From Pseudomonas furukawaii (GTDB lineage: Bacteria; Pseudomonadota; Gammaproteobacteria; Pseudomonadales; Pseudomonadaceae), in NCBI RefSeq assembly GCF_002355475.1, contig NZ_AP014862.1:6119135-6183134 (forward strand): a DNA stretch of 64,000 nt, in the 5' to 3' direction. Shown here one piece after another: positions 27,434 through 36,261 of this stretch (position 1 is its first letter; every line of letters begins with the position of its first letter). Under the pieces are notes generated by a model. It ran no database searches. It had not been told where the DNA came from and worked only from the letters and a program-made list of their open reading frames with translations. A program made the translations under genes and the position numbers.

Positions 27434-28683
27434 GTGCGAGTTATCCCGGCATTCCCCAGTTTCAGTGGAAGGCTCTGTGGATAAGGTGTAGAGCACGGCC
27501 TGGGACCCACGAGCTGCGCTGCTTTGGGGACCTTGATCAATTTCCGCACAATCAACTGCGAGCAGCTTGTACACAATGCACAATTGCTGTGCAGCAGCCT
27601 GTGGACAAGCTGTTCGATCTTCTCTGAAACCCCCGTCAGCCGTGGTTTCCAGACAATCGATCAGAATCTGCGCAAGCGTCGGCCGTCCGGTGCCCGCAGG
27701 GTCGGCGCTGTACGCTTCATCGGGCCTGGCGCACCCGGAAAGCGCGGTTTCCCCCAGATCAGGTGGATGAAGCTGTGGACAAGCTGTCCATCGATGGCGG
27801 CAAGGCCACCCGTGCGCGGCTTTCCACTGTTCGTGCATTTTTTGAGCTAAATCAAGGGGATAACCTCATCCTTGCACACAGATTCTGTGCAACCCTCTGT
27901 GGATAGTCTGTGCGGGAAAGGCTCCAGGCCTTGAGTGACGTGGCTTTGCGCACTTCGATCAAAGTTTGATCAATTCTCGCCACACCTATGGGTCGCTGTG
28001 AATAAAGGTTCGCCACCGACGCCGGACACCCGGCGGAAAGGAGAATTTCACCCGGCCGAACAGCCAGGATTACCCTGCGCCATCGGTTGATCCACAGGCG
28101 CTGCGGCGCAGCGGCATGGTTTTACCCAAAAGCAGTGGATTCACCTGTGCATAAGCTGTAGTCGAATGGATGGACCCCTTTCTGCACGGGGCTTTCAGCC
28201 AAGCGTACATTTTTTGCACGCCAGGGATGGTCCAGGGAGCTAGCTGCCCACATTATCTGTGCAGCCGACTGTGGATAATCTGTGCGTCCTTGGCTCTGCC
28301 CCTTGCTGGACGTGGCATCCAGGGCATTGATCAGTATTCGCTCAGCCGCAGCGTCCCCGCGATCCGGTCGCCTTCGCCGCCCGCCTCGAACAGGCCCGGC
28401 GGATGCTTCGGGTGGAGGCTCGACGGGAGGTTGCGTGGATTATGCCCAGTTACCGTGGATGCTCTTGTGGATAAGGTGTCCATGGAACGCCAGGGGCCAG
28501 GCAGGACGGGGCCTCCCGGCATTCGTACAAATTTCGAGCGGAATCAGTAACTTAGCCTGGAGAGACGCACATATTCTGTGGGGACAACGGGGGACAGCGT
28601 GTGGATAAGGCTCTGGAATCCCCGTCAGGCGGGGCCCGGCGTCACCTGATCAAATAACGACCAGGTGACGCCGACAGGCAGGT
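27434..28683. repeat. Gene-free 1.25-kb array of four diverged modules with paired DnaA-box-like sites
   Basis: No credible gene is seen. Four diverged modules each hold two DnaA-box-like 9-mers. First boxes start at 27476, 27774, 28146 and 28466 (TGTGGAYAAGSTGT in most); second boxes at 27600, 27898, 28270 and 28600. The first-to-second distance is 124 bp in modules 1-3 and 134 in module 4. Shared blocks at fixed offsets include GCTTT at 46-50 (modules 1-3), TTCGTRCATTTTTTGAGC-like sequence at about 57-74, TCTGTGCARC at 111-120, CGTGG at 165-170 and TTGATCA-like sequence at about 182-188. Perfect TGTGGATAA occurs at 27476, 28270, 28466 and 28600. Likely DnaA binding; alternatives are tandem small RNAs or another nucleoprotein site. 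Confidence 0.75.
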
Positions 28684-29163
28684 TCAGTGCGCGTGGGAGT
28701 GGCCGCCATCAGCGTCGGCGGGGGGATTCTTCTGCACATGGATCTCCACGTTCAGGTCTCCCGCCTTCTGGAAATGCAGGGTCATGGGAAACTTGTCGCC
28801 GTCGTTCAGCGGCTGCTTCAGGTCGAACATCATCAGGTGGTAGCCGCCCTGCTCCAGGCGAACCTCTCCTCCTGCGGGAATCGCCAGGCCGCCCTGCACT
28901 TCCTGCATCTTCATCAGGCCGTCCTTATGGACGTGCTCGTGAATCTCGGTCTTGCCGGCGCGGGGGGTATCCACGCTTTCCAGGCGGTCCTCTTCCTGGC
29001 CCTTGTTGTGGATAACCAGGTAGGCGGCGCCGTTGGGGGACACGGTGGGCACGGCCAGGGCCCAGGGATGCTCGATGTGCAGGTTGCCCGTGTCGTATTC
29101 GTGGGCTGCCAGGCCAGCGGAAAAGCTCAGCAGGGCTCCGAGGGTCAGCAGGGTCTTGCGCAT
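28684..29163 (-). CDS. Periplasmic copper chaperone, PCu(A)C family
   Basis: A 159-residue PCuAC-domain protein with a signal peptide (MRKTLLTLGALLSFSAGLA). The copper motif HxnMx(21-22)HxM is visible: HEHVHKDGLMKM and later GGYHLMMFDL. A His-rich tail (GGHSHAH) ends the protein. Family members bind Cu(I) in the periplasm and help assemble the CuA site of cytochrome oxidase. It is the last gene of a minus-strand group with a PepSY protein and DUF2946, a frequent copper or metal-uptake arrangement in Pseudomonas. Confidence 0.88.
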   Translation of the reverse strand: MRKTLLTLGALLSFSAGLAAHEYDTGNLHIEHPWALAVPTVSPNGAAYLVIHNKGQEEDRLESVDTPRAGKTEIHEHVHKDGLMKMQEVQGGLAIPAGGEVRLEQGGYHLMMFDLKQPLNDGDKFPMTLHFQKAGDLNVEIHVQKNPPADADGGHSHAH

Positions 29164-29224
29164 GGTGTGAACTCCATTCTTCGAAAAAAGGTGCGCCCGC
29201 CTCCCGGCGGGCGGGAATCGGGGA

Positions 29225-30598
29225 TCAACCCGTTACGGCACGGCTGCCACCCAGGCGCGACAGTACCAGCCAGTCCAGCGCCCAGATCAGCAGCAGCGAA
29301 GCCCCCACCAGGGGGAACGCCACGCCCAGCGCCACCATGATGCCCACCGCGGTTTTCCACAAGGGCAGTGCATGGGGCAGGGGTGGAACACCGAGGCGCC
29401 CCTGGGGACGGCGCTTCCACCACATCACCAGTCCGCTGACGGCGCTGAGGAGAATCAGCAGGCAGACGCCGAACATCAGCAACTGGTTGGGCAGGCCGAA
29501 CATCCGGCCTTCGTGCAGCATCACGCCGGTCTCGACGCTCCTGGCCACCAGGCCGTAATCCTTCCAACGCACGTCCGCCAGGACCTTGCCGCTGTACTGG
29601 TCGAGGTGCAGGGTGGCGTCGTTGCGCGGGTCGTCGGCGAACACGGCGATGGTGAAGACCCCCGTGGCCTCCGCCGGCAGGGTGATGCTGTAGCCGGGTA
29701 CCACGCCCCGTGCCCGGGCGGTGTCCACCACCTGCTGCAGGCTCAGTCGCCCTGCGCTCCCGGCCATTTCGACGGCGGCGTGTCCCCGGTGGGCGGCATG
29801 GGGATCGGACACCGGCATGGGGGTGTTCTCCACCGCCCAGGCCAGGGTCTGGCCGGTGGCGGTGTTGAGGCTGCGGGCCTGGACGTCCGAGGTGGGCACC
29901 TCGTTCCACATGGCCGCCGGGAAGCGGTTCCAGACATCGGCGAAGCGCTCGCCCCAGAAGCCGGTCCAGGTCATGCCGGTGAGCAGCATGAACAGCAGCA
30001 GCGAGGCGCCCCAGAAACCGGTGACCGCGTGCAGGTCGCGCCAGAACAGGCGCCCGCGATTGCCCAGCCGGGGCCAGAACACGCCGCGCATGGCTTGGCC
30101 ACGGGGCCACCAGAGGTAGAGGCCGGAGACCACCAGGACGATGCCCCAACCAGCGGCCAGTTCGATCAGCCGATCCCCCAGGGTGCCCAGCATCAGGCTG
30201 CCGTGAAGCGAGCGGGCGACCGCCTGCAGGTTGTATTCGGCGTCCTGGACACCCAGCACCCGGCCACGGTAGGGGTCGACGAAGAGGTTCTGCTTGCGAC
30301 CGTCCAGGTTCGCGACGAACTGGGCGCTGCGGCTGGCGTCCGCCGGCGGCAGGTACTGGCTCACCCTGGCCTGTGGATAAGCCGCCATCAGCCCGGCCAG
30401 CTGCTGGTCGGCACTGAGCATCCGCCCTTCGGGTGCGACCCGCATCAGGTCGCTGTAGAGCAGGTCGTCCAGCTGGGGTTTGAACAGGTAGATGCTGCCG
30501 GTGACGGACAGCATGATCATGAAGGGGATGACGAAGAGCCCGGCATAGAAGTGCCAGCGCCACGCCAGGTTGTAGAAGGAGGCCCTGTTTTCAGACAT
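29225..30598 (-). CDS. PepSY domain (PepSY-associated TM) inner-membrane protein
   Basis: A 457-residue membrane protein of the PepSY-TM family: an N-terminal WRWHFYAGLFVIPFMIMLSVTGSIYLF segment, further membrane segments around residues 170-200, 325-345 and 400-445, and a large periplasmic loop. Such proteins reduce or process ferric or cupric chelates after TonB-dependent uptake. I take the ATG at 30598, preceded by GGGAG, rather than 30631. It lies 61 bp before the PCuAC gene and after DUF2946, suggesting a shared metal-handling operon. The family is clear, the substrate inferred. Confidence 0.85.
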   Translation of the reverse strand: MSENRASFYNLAWRWHFYAGLFVIPFMIMLSVTGSIYLFKPQLDDLLYSDLMRVAPEGRMLSADQQLAGLMAAYPQARVSQYLPPADASRSAQFVANLDGRKQNLFVDPYRGRVLGVQDAEYNLQAVARSLHGSLMLGTLGDRLIELAAGWGIVLVVSGLYLWWPRGQAMRGVFWPRLGNRGRLFWRDLHAVTGFWGASLLLFMLLTGMTWTGFWGERFADVWNRFPAAMWNEVPTSDVQARSLNTATGQTLAWAVENTPMPVSDPHAAHRGHAAVEMAGSAGRLSLQQVVDTARARGVVPGYSITLPAEATGVFTIAVFADDPRNDATLHLDQYSGKVLADVRWKDYGLVARSVETGVMLHEGRMFGLPNQLLMFGVCLLILLSAVSGLVMWWKRRPQGRLGVPPLPHALPLWKTAVGIMVALGVAFPLVGASLLLIWALDWLVLSRLGGSRAVTG

Positions 30599-30693
30599 TG
30601 TCGTGCTCCCGGATAAAGCCCGTGGCCGCATGCACGGTCCTTCGGCGCCAGCGGCCGGACCGTGCGAAAGAGCGGAGATCGTGTTCGGGTGGA

Positions 30694-31080
30694 TCAGGCG
30701 GGAACGACGGGGGGCGCGCGGGTCAGGGCGCCCGGGAACACCGAGCGCGAGGCGAAACCGGCCAGGGGTGTTTCGCCGGGGCGGACGGCGCCGGCGTCAG
30801 CCGGCAGGAAGCCCGGCGAGCTCGATGGATTGAGGGCCGGCGAGTTGAACAGCAGGGTGCAGTAACCGCACTTGGCCCAGGACAGCTCGTGATGGCTGGA
30901 AGGGCCCGGCTCATGGGAACCGGCGTCGTGCCCGCTGGCGCAGGCGAGCTCGCCCACCCAGGCCGGCACCGTCGCACCACCCATTTCCCGCGCCTGGGAC
31001 AACAACGGCCCGACGAACACCAGCAGCATGGCCAGAAGGCCAAGCCAGGCGCCGCGCTGCCGTGTTCTGCCATGGATCAT
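30694..31080 (-). CDS. DUF2946 domain protein
   Basis: A 128-residue secreted or membrane-anchored protein: signal or anchor LGLLAMLLVFVGPLLSQ near residues 12-28, then the DUF2946 mark HHELSWAKCGYCTLLFNSP with a CxxC pair. DUF2946 proteins accompany copper chaperones and TonB receptors in Pseudomonas. The ATG at 31080 starts the natural N-terminus; the longer frame to 31311 has none of these features. It heads the copper-handling group. Function unknown. Confidence 0.75.
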   Translation of the reverse strand: MIHGRTRQRGAWLGLLAMLLVFVGPLLSQAREMGGATVPAWVGELACASGHDAGSHEPGPSSHHELSWAKCGYCTLLFNSPALNPSSSPGFLPADAGAVRPGETPLAGFASRSVFPGALTRAPPVVPA

Positions 31081-31381
31081 CGGGGGAATCCCTGCCGCGG
31101 GGATCGAAGGGGCGCCTATGCTAGCCAAGCGCCCACCTGGATAGAAGCCTAGAGCCTGGGACAGGAGGCCGCAGCCCGCACGCCGGGTATTTCCGACCGC
31201 TCGGCGCGACCGCCACGCGCGGCGCTGCCGGAATCCAGCCATCTTGAAACGGGCCCGGGAGGCCCATCGATGGGAACCCTGTCTTCCTCCTCCCATGCCG
31301 CTCGGCCTCAACCGCGCGGAACTGGCCAGCTGAAAACCACCCCGAATGGGTTAAGCTTCAAGCGGTATTCCTGGAGTCATC

Positions 31382-31786
31382 ATGCTGAGCCTGGCTGACG
31401 TTTTCCTGCTGATGTTGTTCGCCGCCGGTGCAGCCTGGCTGTGGCGCGGCCATGGCGTGCGCGAACGTGCGCTGGCCCTGGCCAAGCAGCACTGCGCCCG
31501 GCTCGATGTGGAACTGCTGGACGGCAATGTGGCCTTCCGCCGCCTGGCCATCGTCCGCGACGCCAAGGGCCACCGTCGCCTGGCGCGAATCTACGGCTTC
31601 GAGTTCACCGTGACCGGCGAACAACGTCTCACCGGGACCCTCCGCATGTTCGGCAACCACCTGGGCGGTATCGAGCTGGAAGCCCACCCCTTCGCGGCGC
31701 CGTCGACTCGCGACGACAAGGTTATCCACATGAACGAATGGCGCCGCAGCCATCCCAAGCCCGACGAGCAGCGCCGGGTGGATTGA
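31382..31786 (+). CDS. DUF3301 domain membrane-anchored protein
   Basis: A 134-residue protein: N-terminal membrane anchor (LADVFLLMLFAAGAAWLW), then a conserved cytoplasmic domain (HCARLDVELLDGNVAFRRLAIVRDAKG, ARIYGFEFTVTG). This is the DUF3301 family of gammaproteobacteria, without known function. The ATG at 31382 follows GGAGTCATC. A perfect DnaA box (TTATCCACA, 31722-31730) lies in the coding sequence near its 3' end and another just after the stop. Confidence 0.82.
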   Translation: MLSLADVFLLMLFAAGAAWLWRGHGVRERALALAKQHCARLDVELLDGNVAFRRLAIVRDAKGHRRLARIYGFEFTVTGEQRLTGTLRMFGNHLGGIELEAHPFAAPSTRDDKVIHMNEWRRSHPKPDEQRRVD

Positions 31787-31885
31787 TCCATATCCTCATC
31801 ACCGCCAAGCTGTGGATAACCCGCCTCCACGTCTCGATAAAGCCACAGCCGATGGCCGCCCGCCGTGCGCTTCCCGGCGTCCCCC

Positions 31886-32764
31886 TCATGGCTGGCGCAG
31901 GAGGAAATCCGCGCACCGCGCGGCGCTCGCCTCCGGGAACTCCTGCATGAAACAGTGCCCCCCGTCCACCACCTGGGCGCTGACGTGCCCATTGAGGGCC
32001 GTGAGCCGCGCCACCGATTTGGCCACGAAGGGATAGCTGCCCTGACCGTGGAGAATCAGGGTGGGTGTGGCGATACGTTGCAGCGAAGGCCACAGGCGCT
32101 TGGGAAAGGAGCTGAAGATCTCCGCTTCCCGGCTGGGCCGGCATTTGAGCTCCGCACCGTTATCCACAACCCTGATGGCGTGGTCGACATAGCCGCGCAG
32201 GGCCTCGTCGGTCCAGCCCTTGAAGATGCCCCGTCCGTGCAATCCCCTCCAGGCCGCCTCGCGATCGGGCCAGTGACTGCGGCGGGCCCTGGCGCGGCTG
32301 GCCATGGTGGTGCGGCGGTGCAGGCCCAGCACCTCGGAGAAGGCCATGACGCCGATCATGGCGGGGGTGAAGATCACCGGGTCCAACAGCACGGCACGCG
32401 CGAAGAGCCGCGGATGATGGGCCAGGATCAGGCTGGTGAGCACACCGCCGAAGCTGTGTCCCACGGCCACGCGCGGCACCTCGCCGAAGATCCCCCGTCC
32501 CGCCTCGAACGCCTCGATCGCCAGTTCGGCATTGCGGTTCCAGCCCAGGAAACGCCCGCCATGGTCGCTGTCCCCGTGGCCCTGGATATCGCAGAGCCAG
32601 AGATCGAAATCCACTGCCAGGGCCTCCAGCAACGGTGCGTAGGTCCGGCCGCAGAAGCCGTTTCCGTGGAGAAAGTGCAGCAGCGGCTTGCCGCTGGGCG
32701 AACTGTGCCAGCCGCGCAGGGTGAAACCGGCAGAGGTTGAATGGGTCCAGGGGATCAATTGCAT
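31886..32764 (-). CDS. Alpha/beta hydrolase
   Basis: A 292-residue alpha/beta hydrolase. The oxyanion region HFLHGNGFCG lies near residue 31, the nucleophile elbow GHSFGG near residue 98, and a catalytic His is in DGGHCFMQEFPE close to the end. The ATG at 32764 gives a natural start; the frame open to 32899 is longer. The gene is divergent from the sensor kinase gene with 112 bp between. Substrate unknown. Its coding region contains a DnaA box at 32160-32168. Confidence 0.85.
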   Translation of the reverse strand: MQLIPWTHSTSAGFTLRGWHSSPSGKPLLHFLHGNGFCGRTYAPLLEALAVDFDLWLCDIQGHGDSDHGGRFLGWNRNAELAIEAFEAGRGIFGEVPRVAVGHSFGGVLTSLILAHHPRLFARAVLLDPVIFTPAMIGVMAFSEVLGLHRRTTMASRARARRSHWPDREAAWRGLHGRGIFKGWTDEALRGYVDHAIRVVDNGAELKCRPSREAEIFSSFPKRLWPSLQRIATPTLILHGQGSYPFVAKSVARLTALNGHVSAQVVDGGHCFMQEFPEASAARCADFLLRQP

Positions 32765-32876
32765 CGAACGGGCCTCGATTTGACTGCGCGGCAGTGTATC
32801 CGCTGCCGATGCCCTGGCGCAGTGGCCGGTGGCAGCCGTGCTATCGTCGCCACCTCGCTTCCCCGGACCGACCGCC

Positions 32877-34637
32877 TTGATCACACGCTCCCTGCGCATC
32901 GCCCTGCTGACCCTGCTGCTGCTCGCCGGCCTGTTCCTGGCGATGCACCTGGCCGGGCAGAGGGCCGAGCGCCAGGCCCTGCGGGACGAAAGCGACCACG
33001 CCCGGGAACAGCTCAGCCTCTACAGCGGCAACCTGCGTGCGCTGATCGACCGCTTCCGTGCCCTGCCGGCCGTGCTGGCGCTTGACCCGGAAATCCGCAG
33101 CCTGCTCCGGTCAGCTGTGGATAACCAGCAGCAGCACCTGCTCAACCTCAAGCTGGAGCGCATGAACCGGGCCGCCGGCTCCACCACGCTGGAGCTGCTG
33201 GACCGCACCGGCCTGGCGGTGGCCGCCAGCAACTGGCGCCTGCCCACCAGCTACGTCGGGCACAATTACGGTTTCCGCCCCTACTTCAGCGAAACCCGCG
33301 CCAAGGGCAGCGGGCGCTTCTATGGCGTCGGCGTGGTCAGCGGCATTCCTGGTTATTTCCTCGCCAGTGCGGTGCAGGGGGACGCCGGCGAATTCCTGGG
33401 CGCCATGGTGGTGAAGCTGGAGTTCCCCGAACTGGAACAGGAGTGGGCCCAGCGCTCGGACCTGATCCTGGTCAGCGATGCACGGGGCGTGGTGTTCATC
33501 GCCAACCAGCCGGGCTGGCGCTACCGGGAGCTGCAGCCCATCAGCGCCGAGCACCGCGCCGAGATGGCCGCCACGCGGCAGTACGACAAGCAGCCCCTGG
33601 CACCACTTATCCACAGAACGCTGACGACGCTGGGCGACGGCAGCCGGCTGGCGCGGGTGGATGGCCCGGGCGGCACGGCCGACTACCTGTGGGAAAGCCT
33701 TCCGCTGCCCAGCGAGGGCTGGACCCTGCACCTGCTGCGCACGCCCCAGGGCGCCGCCAGCAGCGCCCGGGCCGCCAGCCTCGCCGCCGGGGGCGCCTGG
33801 CTGGCGCTGTTCTTCCTGGGGCTGTTCCTGCATCAACGCTGGCGCCTGGCGCGTATCCGCCAACGCAGCCGCGAGGAGCTGGAGCGTTTGGTGGAACAGC
33901 GCACCGCCGACCTGCGCGCCGCCCAGGACGGGCTGATCCAGGCCGCCAAGCTGGCGGCCCTGGGGCAGATGTCCGCAGCCCTGGCCCACGAGATCAACCA
34001 ACCCCTGACCGCCCTGCAGATGCACCTGGCAAGCCTGCGCCTGATGCTCGACAACGGCCAACTGGAGCAGGCCCGAAAGGCCCTGGGCCGCCACGACGAA
34101 TTGTTGCGGCGCATGGCCGCCCTGACCGGGCACCTCAAGACCTATGCCCGCAAGACCCCCGGCGGACTGAGGGAATGCGTCGAACTTGGCGGGGTTGTGG
34201 ACAAGTCGCTGCAACTGCTGGCGCCGAACCTGCGCGATGCCCGGGTGCGCATCAGCCAGGCACTCAGCGTGCCGGCCTGGGTCTCGGGCGACGCCATACG
34301 CCTGGAACAGGTGCTGGTGAACCTGTTGCGCAACGCCCTGGATGCCCTCGCCGACCAGCCCGACCCGCAGCTGTGGATAAATCTGCGGCGCGAAGGTGAC
34401 GCCTGGCACCTGGACGTGGCCGATAACGGTGGCGGCATCGCCGAGGCCGACCTTCCCCAGGTCTTCGACCCCTTCTTCACCACCAAACCGGCCGGTGCCG
34501 GCCTGGGCATCGGACTGGCGGTGTCCTACGCCATCGTCCATGAACTCGGCGGGACCCTGAAAGCCGCCAACCGTGGGGCTGGCGCGGTGTTCAGCCTTTG
34601 CCTGCCTGTGGATAAGACCAGAGAGGAAACCCCATGA
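32877..34637 (+). CDS. DctB-family sensor histidine kinase (MifS-like)
   Basis: A 586-residue membrane kinase. Transmembrane segments at about residues 5-25 and 300-322 flank a periplasmic double-PDC sensor domain (about 26-298, with YVGHNYGFRPYFSE). A coiled coil, the phospho-acceptor H-box LGQMSAALAHEINQPLTALQ, and the N, G1, F and G2 boxes (NLLRNALDAL, VADNGGGI, FDPFFTTK, GAGLGIGLAVSY) follow. The start is a TTG at 32877, where the family N-terminus begins; a GTG at 32829 is in frame. Its end overlaps the regulator start by 4 bp. With the alpha-ketoglutarate-type permease downstream, MifS/MifR of P. aeruginosa is the best match. Three or four DnaA boxes lie inside it. Confidence 0.85.
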   Translation: MITRSLRIALLTLLLLAGLFLAMHLAGQRAERQALRDESDHAREQLSLYSGNLRALIDRFRALPAVLALDPEIRSLLRSAVDNQQQHLLNLKLERMNRAAGSTTLELLDRTGLAVAASNWRLPTSYVGHNYGFRPYFSETRAKGSGRFYGVGVVSGIPGYFLASAVQGDAGEFLGAMVVKLEFPELEQEWAQRSDLILVSDARGVVFIANQPGWRYRELQPISAEHRAEMAATRQYDKQPLAPLIHRTLTTLGDGSRLARVDGPGGTADYLWESLPLPSEGWTLHLLRTPQGAASSARAASLAAGGAWLALFFLGLFLHQRWRLARIRQRSREELERLVEQRTADLRAAQDGLIQAAKLAALGQMSAALAHEINQPLTALQMHLASLRLMLDNGQLEQARKALGRHDELLRRMAALTGHLKTYARKTPGGLRECVELGGVVDKSLQLLAPNLRDARVRISQALSVPAWVSGDAIRLEQVLVNLLRNALDALADQPDPQLWINLRREGDAWHLDVADNGGGIAEADLPQVFDPFFTTKPAGAGLGIGLAVSYAIVHELGGTLKAANRGAGAVFSLCLPVDKTREETP

Positions 34638-35974
34638 ACGTCCAGGTGATCTTCGTCGACGATGAAGAGGCGATCCGCGAGGCCGTCCGCGAGTGGCTGG
34701 AGCTGTCCGGCTACGCAGTGCGGGTGGAGGCCAGCGCCGAGGACTGCCTGAAGCACCTCGATGCCGACTTCCCCGGCGTGGTCATCAGCGACCTGCGCAT
34801 GCCCGGCCTGGACGGCATGGGGCTGCTGGCGGCGGTGCAGGCCCTGGACCGGGAGCTGCCCCTGCTGATGGTCACCGGCCACGGCGACGTGGCCCAGGCG
34901 GTGGAAGCCATGCGCCTGGGCGCCTACGACTTCATCGAGAAGCCCTTCACCGCCGAGCGCCTGCTGGACAGCCTGCGCCGTGCCCTGGAAAAGCGCCGGC
35001 TGGTCCAGGAGAACCGTCGCCTGCGTGTGCAGGCAGCCTTCAAGGACCAGCTCGAGGGCCGCCTGCTGGGCGTGTCCCGCCCCCTGCTGCAACTGCGCCG
35101 CCAGGTGCTGGATCTGGCCGCCACCCCGGTGAACGTCCTACTGCGGGGCGAGACCGGCGCCGGCAAGGAACTGGTCGCCCGCTGCCTGCACGACTTCGGG
35201 CCCCGCGCCAGCAAGCCCTTCGTGGCCCTGAACTGCGCGGCCATCCCGGAGCAGCTGTTCGAGAGCGAGCTCTTCGGCCATGAAAGCGGCGCCTTCACTG
35301 GCGCCCAGGGCAAGCGTATCGGCAAGATCGAGCACGCCCATGGCGGCACCCTGTTCCTCGACGAGATCGAAAGCATGCCCCTGGCCCAGCAGGTCAAGCT
35401 TCTGCGGGTATTGCAGGAACAGCGCCTGGAGCGACTGGGTTCGAATCAGGGCATCGCTGTGGATATCCGTGTGGTCGCCGCCACCAAGCCGGACCTGCGG
35501 GACGAGGTGCAGGCGGGCCGTTTCCGCGAGGACCTGCTCTACCGCCTGAATGTCGCCGAACTGCAACTGCCGCCGCTGCGGGAGCGACGTGAAGACATTC
35601 CCCTCTTGTTCGAGCATTTCGCCCGTCAGGCCAGTGAGCGCCTGGGCCGCCCGCAACCGGCCCTGACGCCGGCGGAGCTCGCGCAGCTGCTGGCCCACCG
35701 CTGGCCCGGCAACGTTCGCGAACTGGCCAACGCCGCCGAGCGACATGTACTGGGGTTATCCACAAGCCGGGCGGACGACAGCGATGAGGAACCCTCCCTC
35801 GCCGACCTGATGGAAGCCTATGAAGCCCAGTGCCTGCGCCAGGCCCTGGCCCGATGCCAGGGCGATATCAAGGCGGTGATGGAGCTGCTGCGACTGCCCC
35901 GCCGCACCCTCAACGAGAAGATGCTCCGCCACGGCCTGGCGCGCAGCGAGTTCCTGCCGGGCGAAGAACCCTAG
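34634..35974 (+). CDS. DctD/MifR-like sigma-54-dependent response regulator
   Basis: A 446-residue NtrC-family activator. The receiver domain (1-120) has the acidic pocket DDEE, phospho-acceptor D in VVISDLRMPG and the conserved K in IEKPF. The AAA+ domain (about 145-380) has Walker A GETGAGKE, the sigma-54-contacting GAFTGA loop, Walker B GGTLFLDEIE and the R-finger region. A Fis-type helix-turn-helix closes the protein (RQALARCQGDIKAVMELLRLPRRTLNEKM). It is translationally coupled to the kinase gene. Its natural target is likely the sigma-54 promoter 203 bp downstream. Confidence 0.9.
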   Translation: MNVQVIFVDDEEAIREAVREWLELSGYAVRVEASAEDCLKHLDADFPGVVISDLRMPGLDGMGLLAAVQALDRELPLLMVTGHGDVAQAVEAMRLGAYDFIEKPFTAERLLDSLRRALEKRRLVQENRRLRVQAAFKDQLEGRLLGVSRPLLQLRRQVLDLAATPVNVLLRGETGAGKELVARCLHDFGPRASKPFVALNCAAIPEQLFESELFGHESGAFTGAQGKRIGKIEHAHGGTLFLDEIESMPLAQQVKLLRVLQEQRLERLGSNQGIAVDIRVVAATKPDLRDEVQAGRFREDLLYRLNVAELQLPPLRERREDIPLLFEHFARQASERLGRPQPALTPAELAQLLAHRWPGNVRELANAAERHVLGLSTSRADDSDEEPSLADLMEAYEAQCLRQALARCQGDIKAVMELLRLPRRTLNEKMLRHGLARSEFLPGEEP

Positions 35975-36077
35975 GGGCGAACTCATTCGCCAGGGGCGGT
36001 CAGTCGCCTGGACGAAATCCGCTGAAGTCCCCACCGCCGCTCCCGGATCTCATCCAGGCGAGGACCCTTTGCGATCG

Positions 36078-36121
36078 GCGGAATCCTGCTGATCGATCTC
36101 CATGCATGAGCAGGATTCCGC
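36078..36121. promoter_or_regulatory. 13-bp inverted repeat, probable activator (UAS) site
   Basis: Perfect 13-bp arms GCGGAATCCTGCT (36078-36090) and AGCAGGATTCCGC (36109-36121) with an 18-nt spacer lie about 56 bp upstream of the sigma-54 promoter. Enhancer sites for NtrC-family activators have this dyad form and distance. A message-end hairpin for the two-component operon is the alternative; no U-run follows. Confidence 0.6.
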
Positions 36122-36176
36122 TCATAACCCGCTCGTGAATCCGCCGTCACCCCTCTATTCCGGGCCTTTCCCGCAC

Positions 36177-36192
36177 TGGCACAGCTCCTGCT
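36177..36192 (+). promoter_or_regulatory. Sigma-54 (-24/-12) promoter of the MFS permease
   Basis: TGGCACAGCTCCTGCT has GG at 36178-36179 and GC at 36190-36191, exactly 10 nt apart, matching TGGCACn5yTGCw. It is 69 bp upstream of the permease start and downstream of a gene for a sigma-54-dependent activator. Confidence 0.75.
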
Positions 36193-36261
36193 ATGGGGTC
36201 CTCGCATCCCGCGCGGCTCCGGCCAGCGCCCACAACAACAACTACGTGTCGAGGAAAGATG

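Noticed and set aside
27434..28683. CRISPR array or genes (frames at 27524-27850 and 28170-28550)
   Set aside because: Repeats are long, diverged and lack spacers; the frames have no family resemblance and do not respect the module structure.
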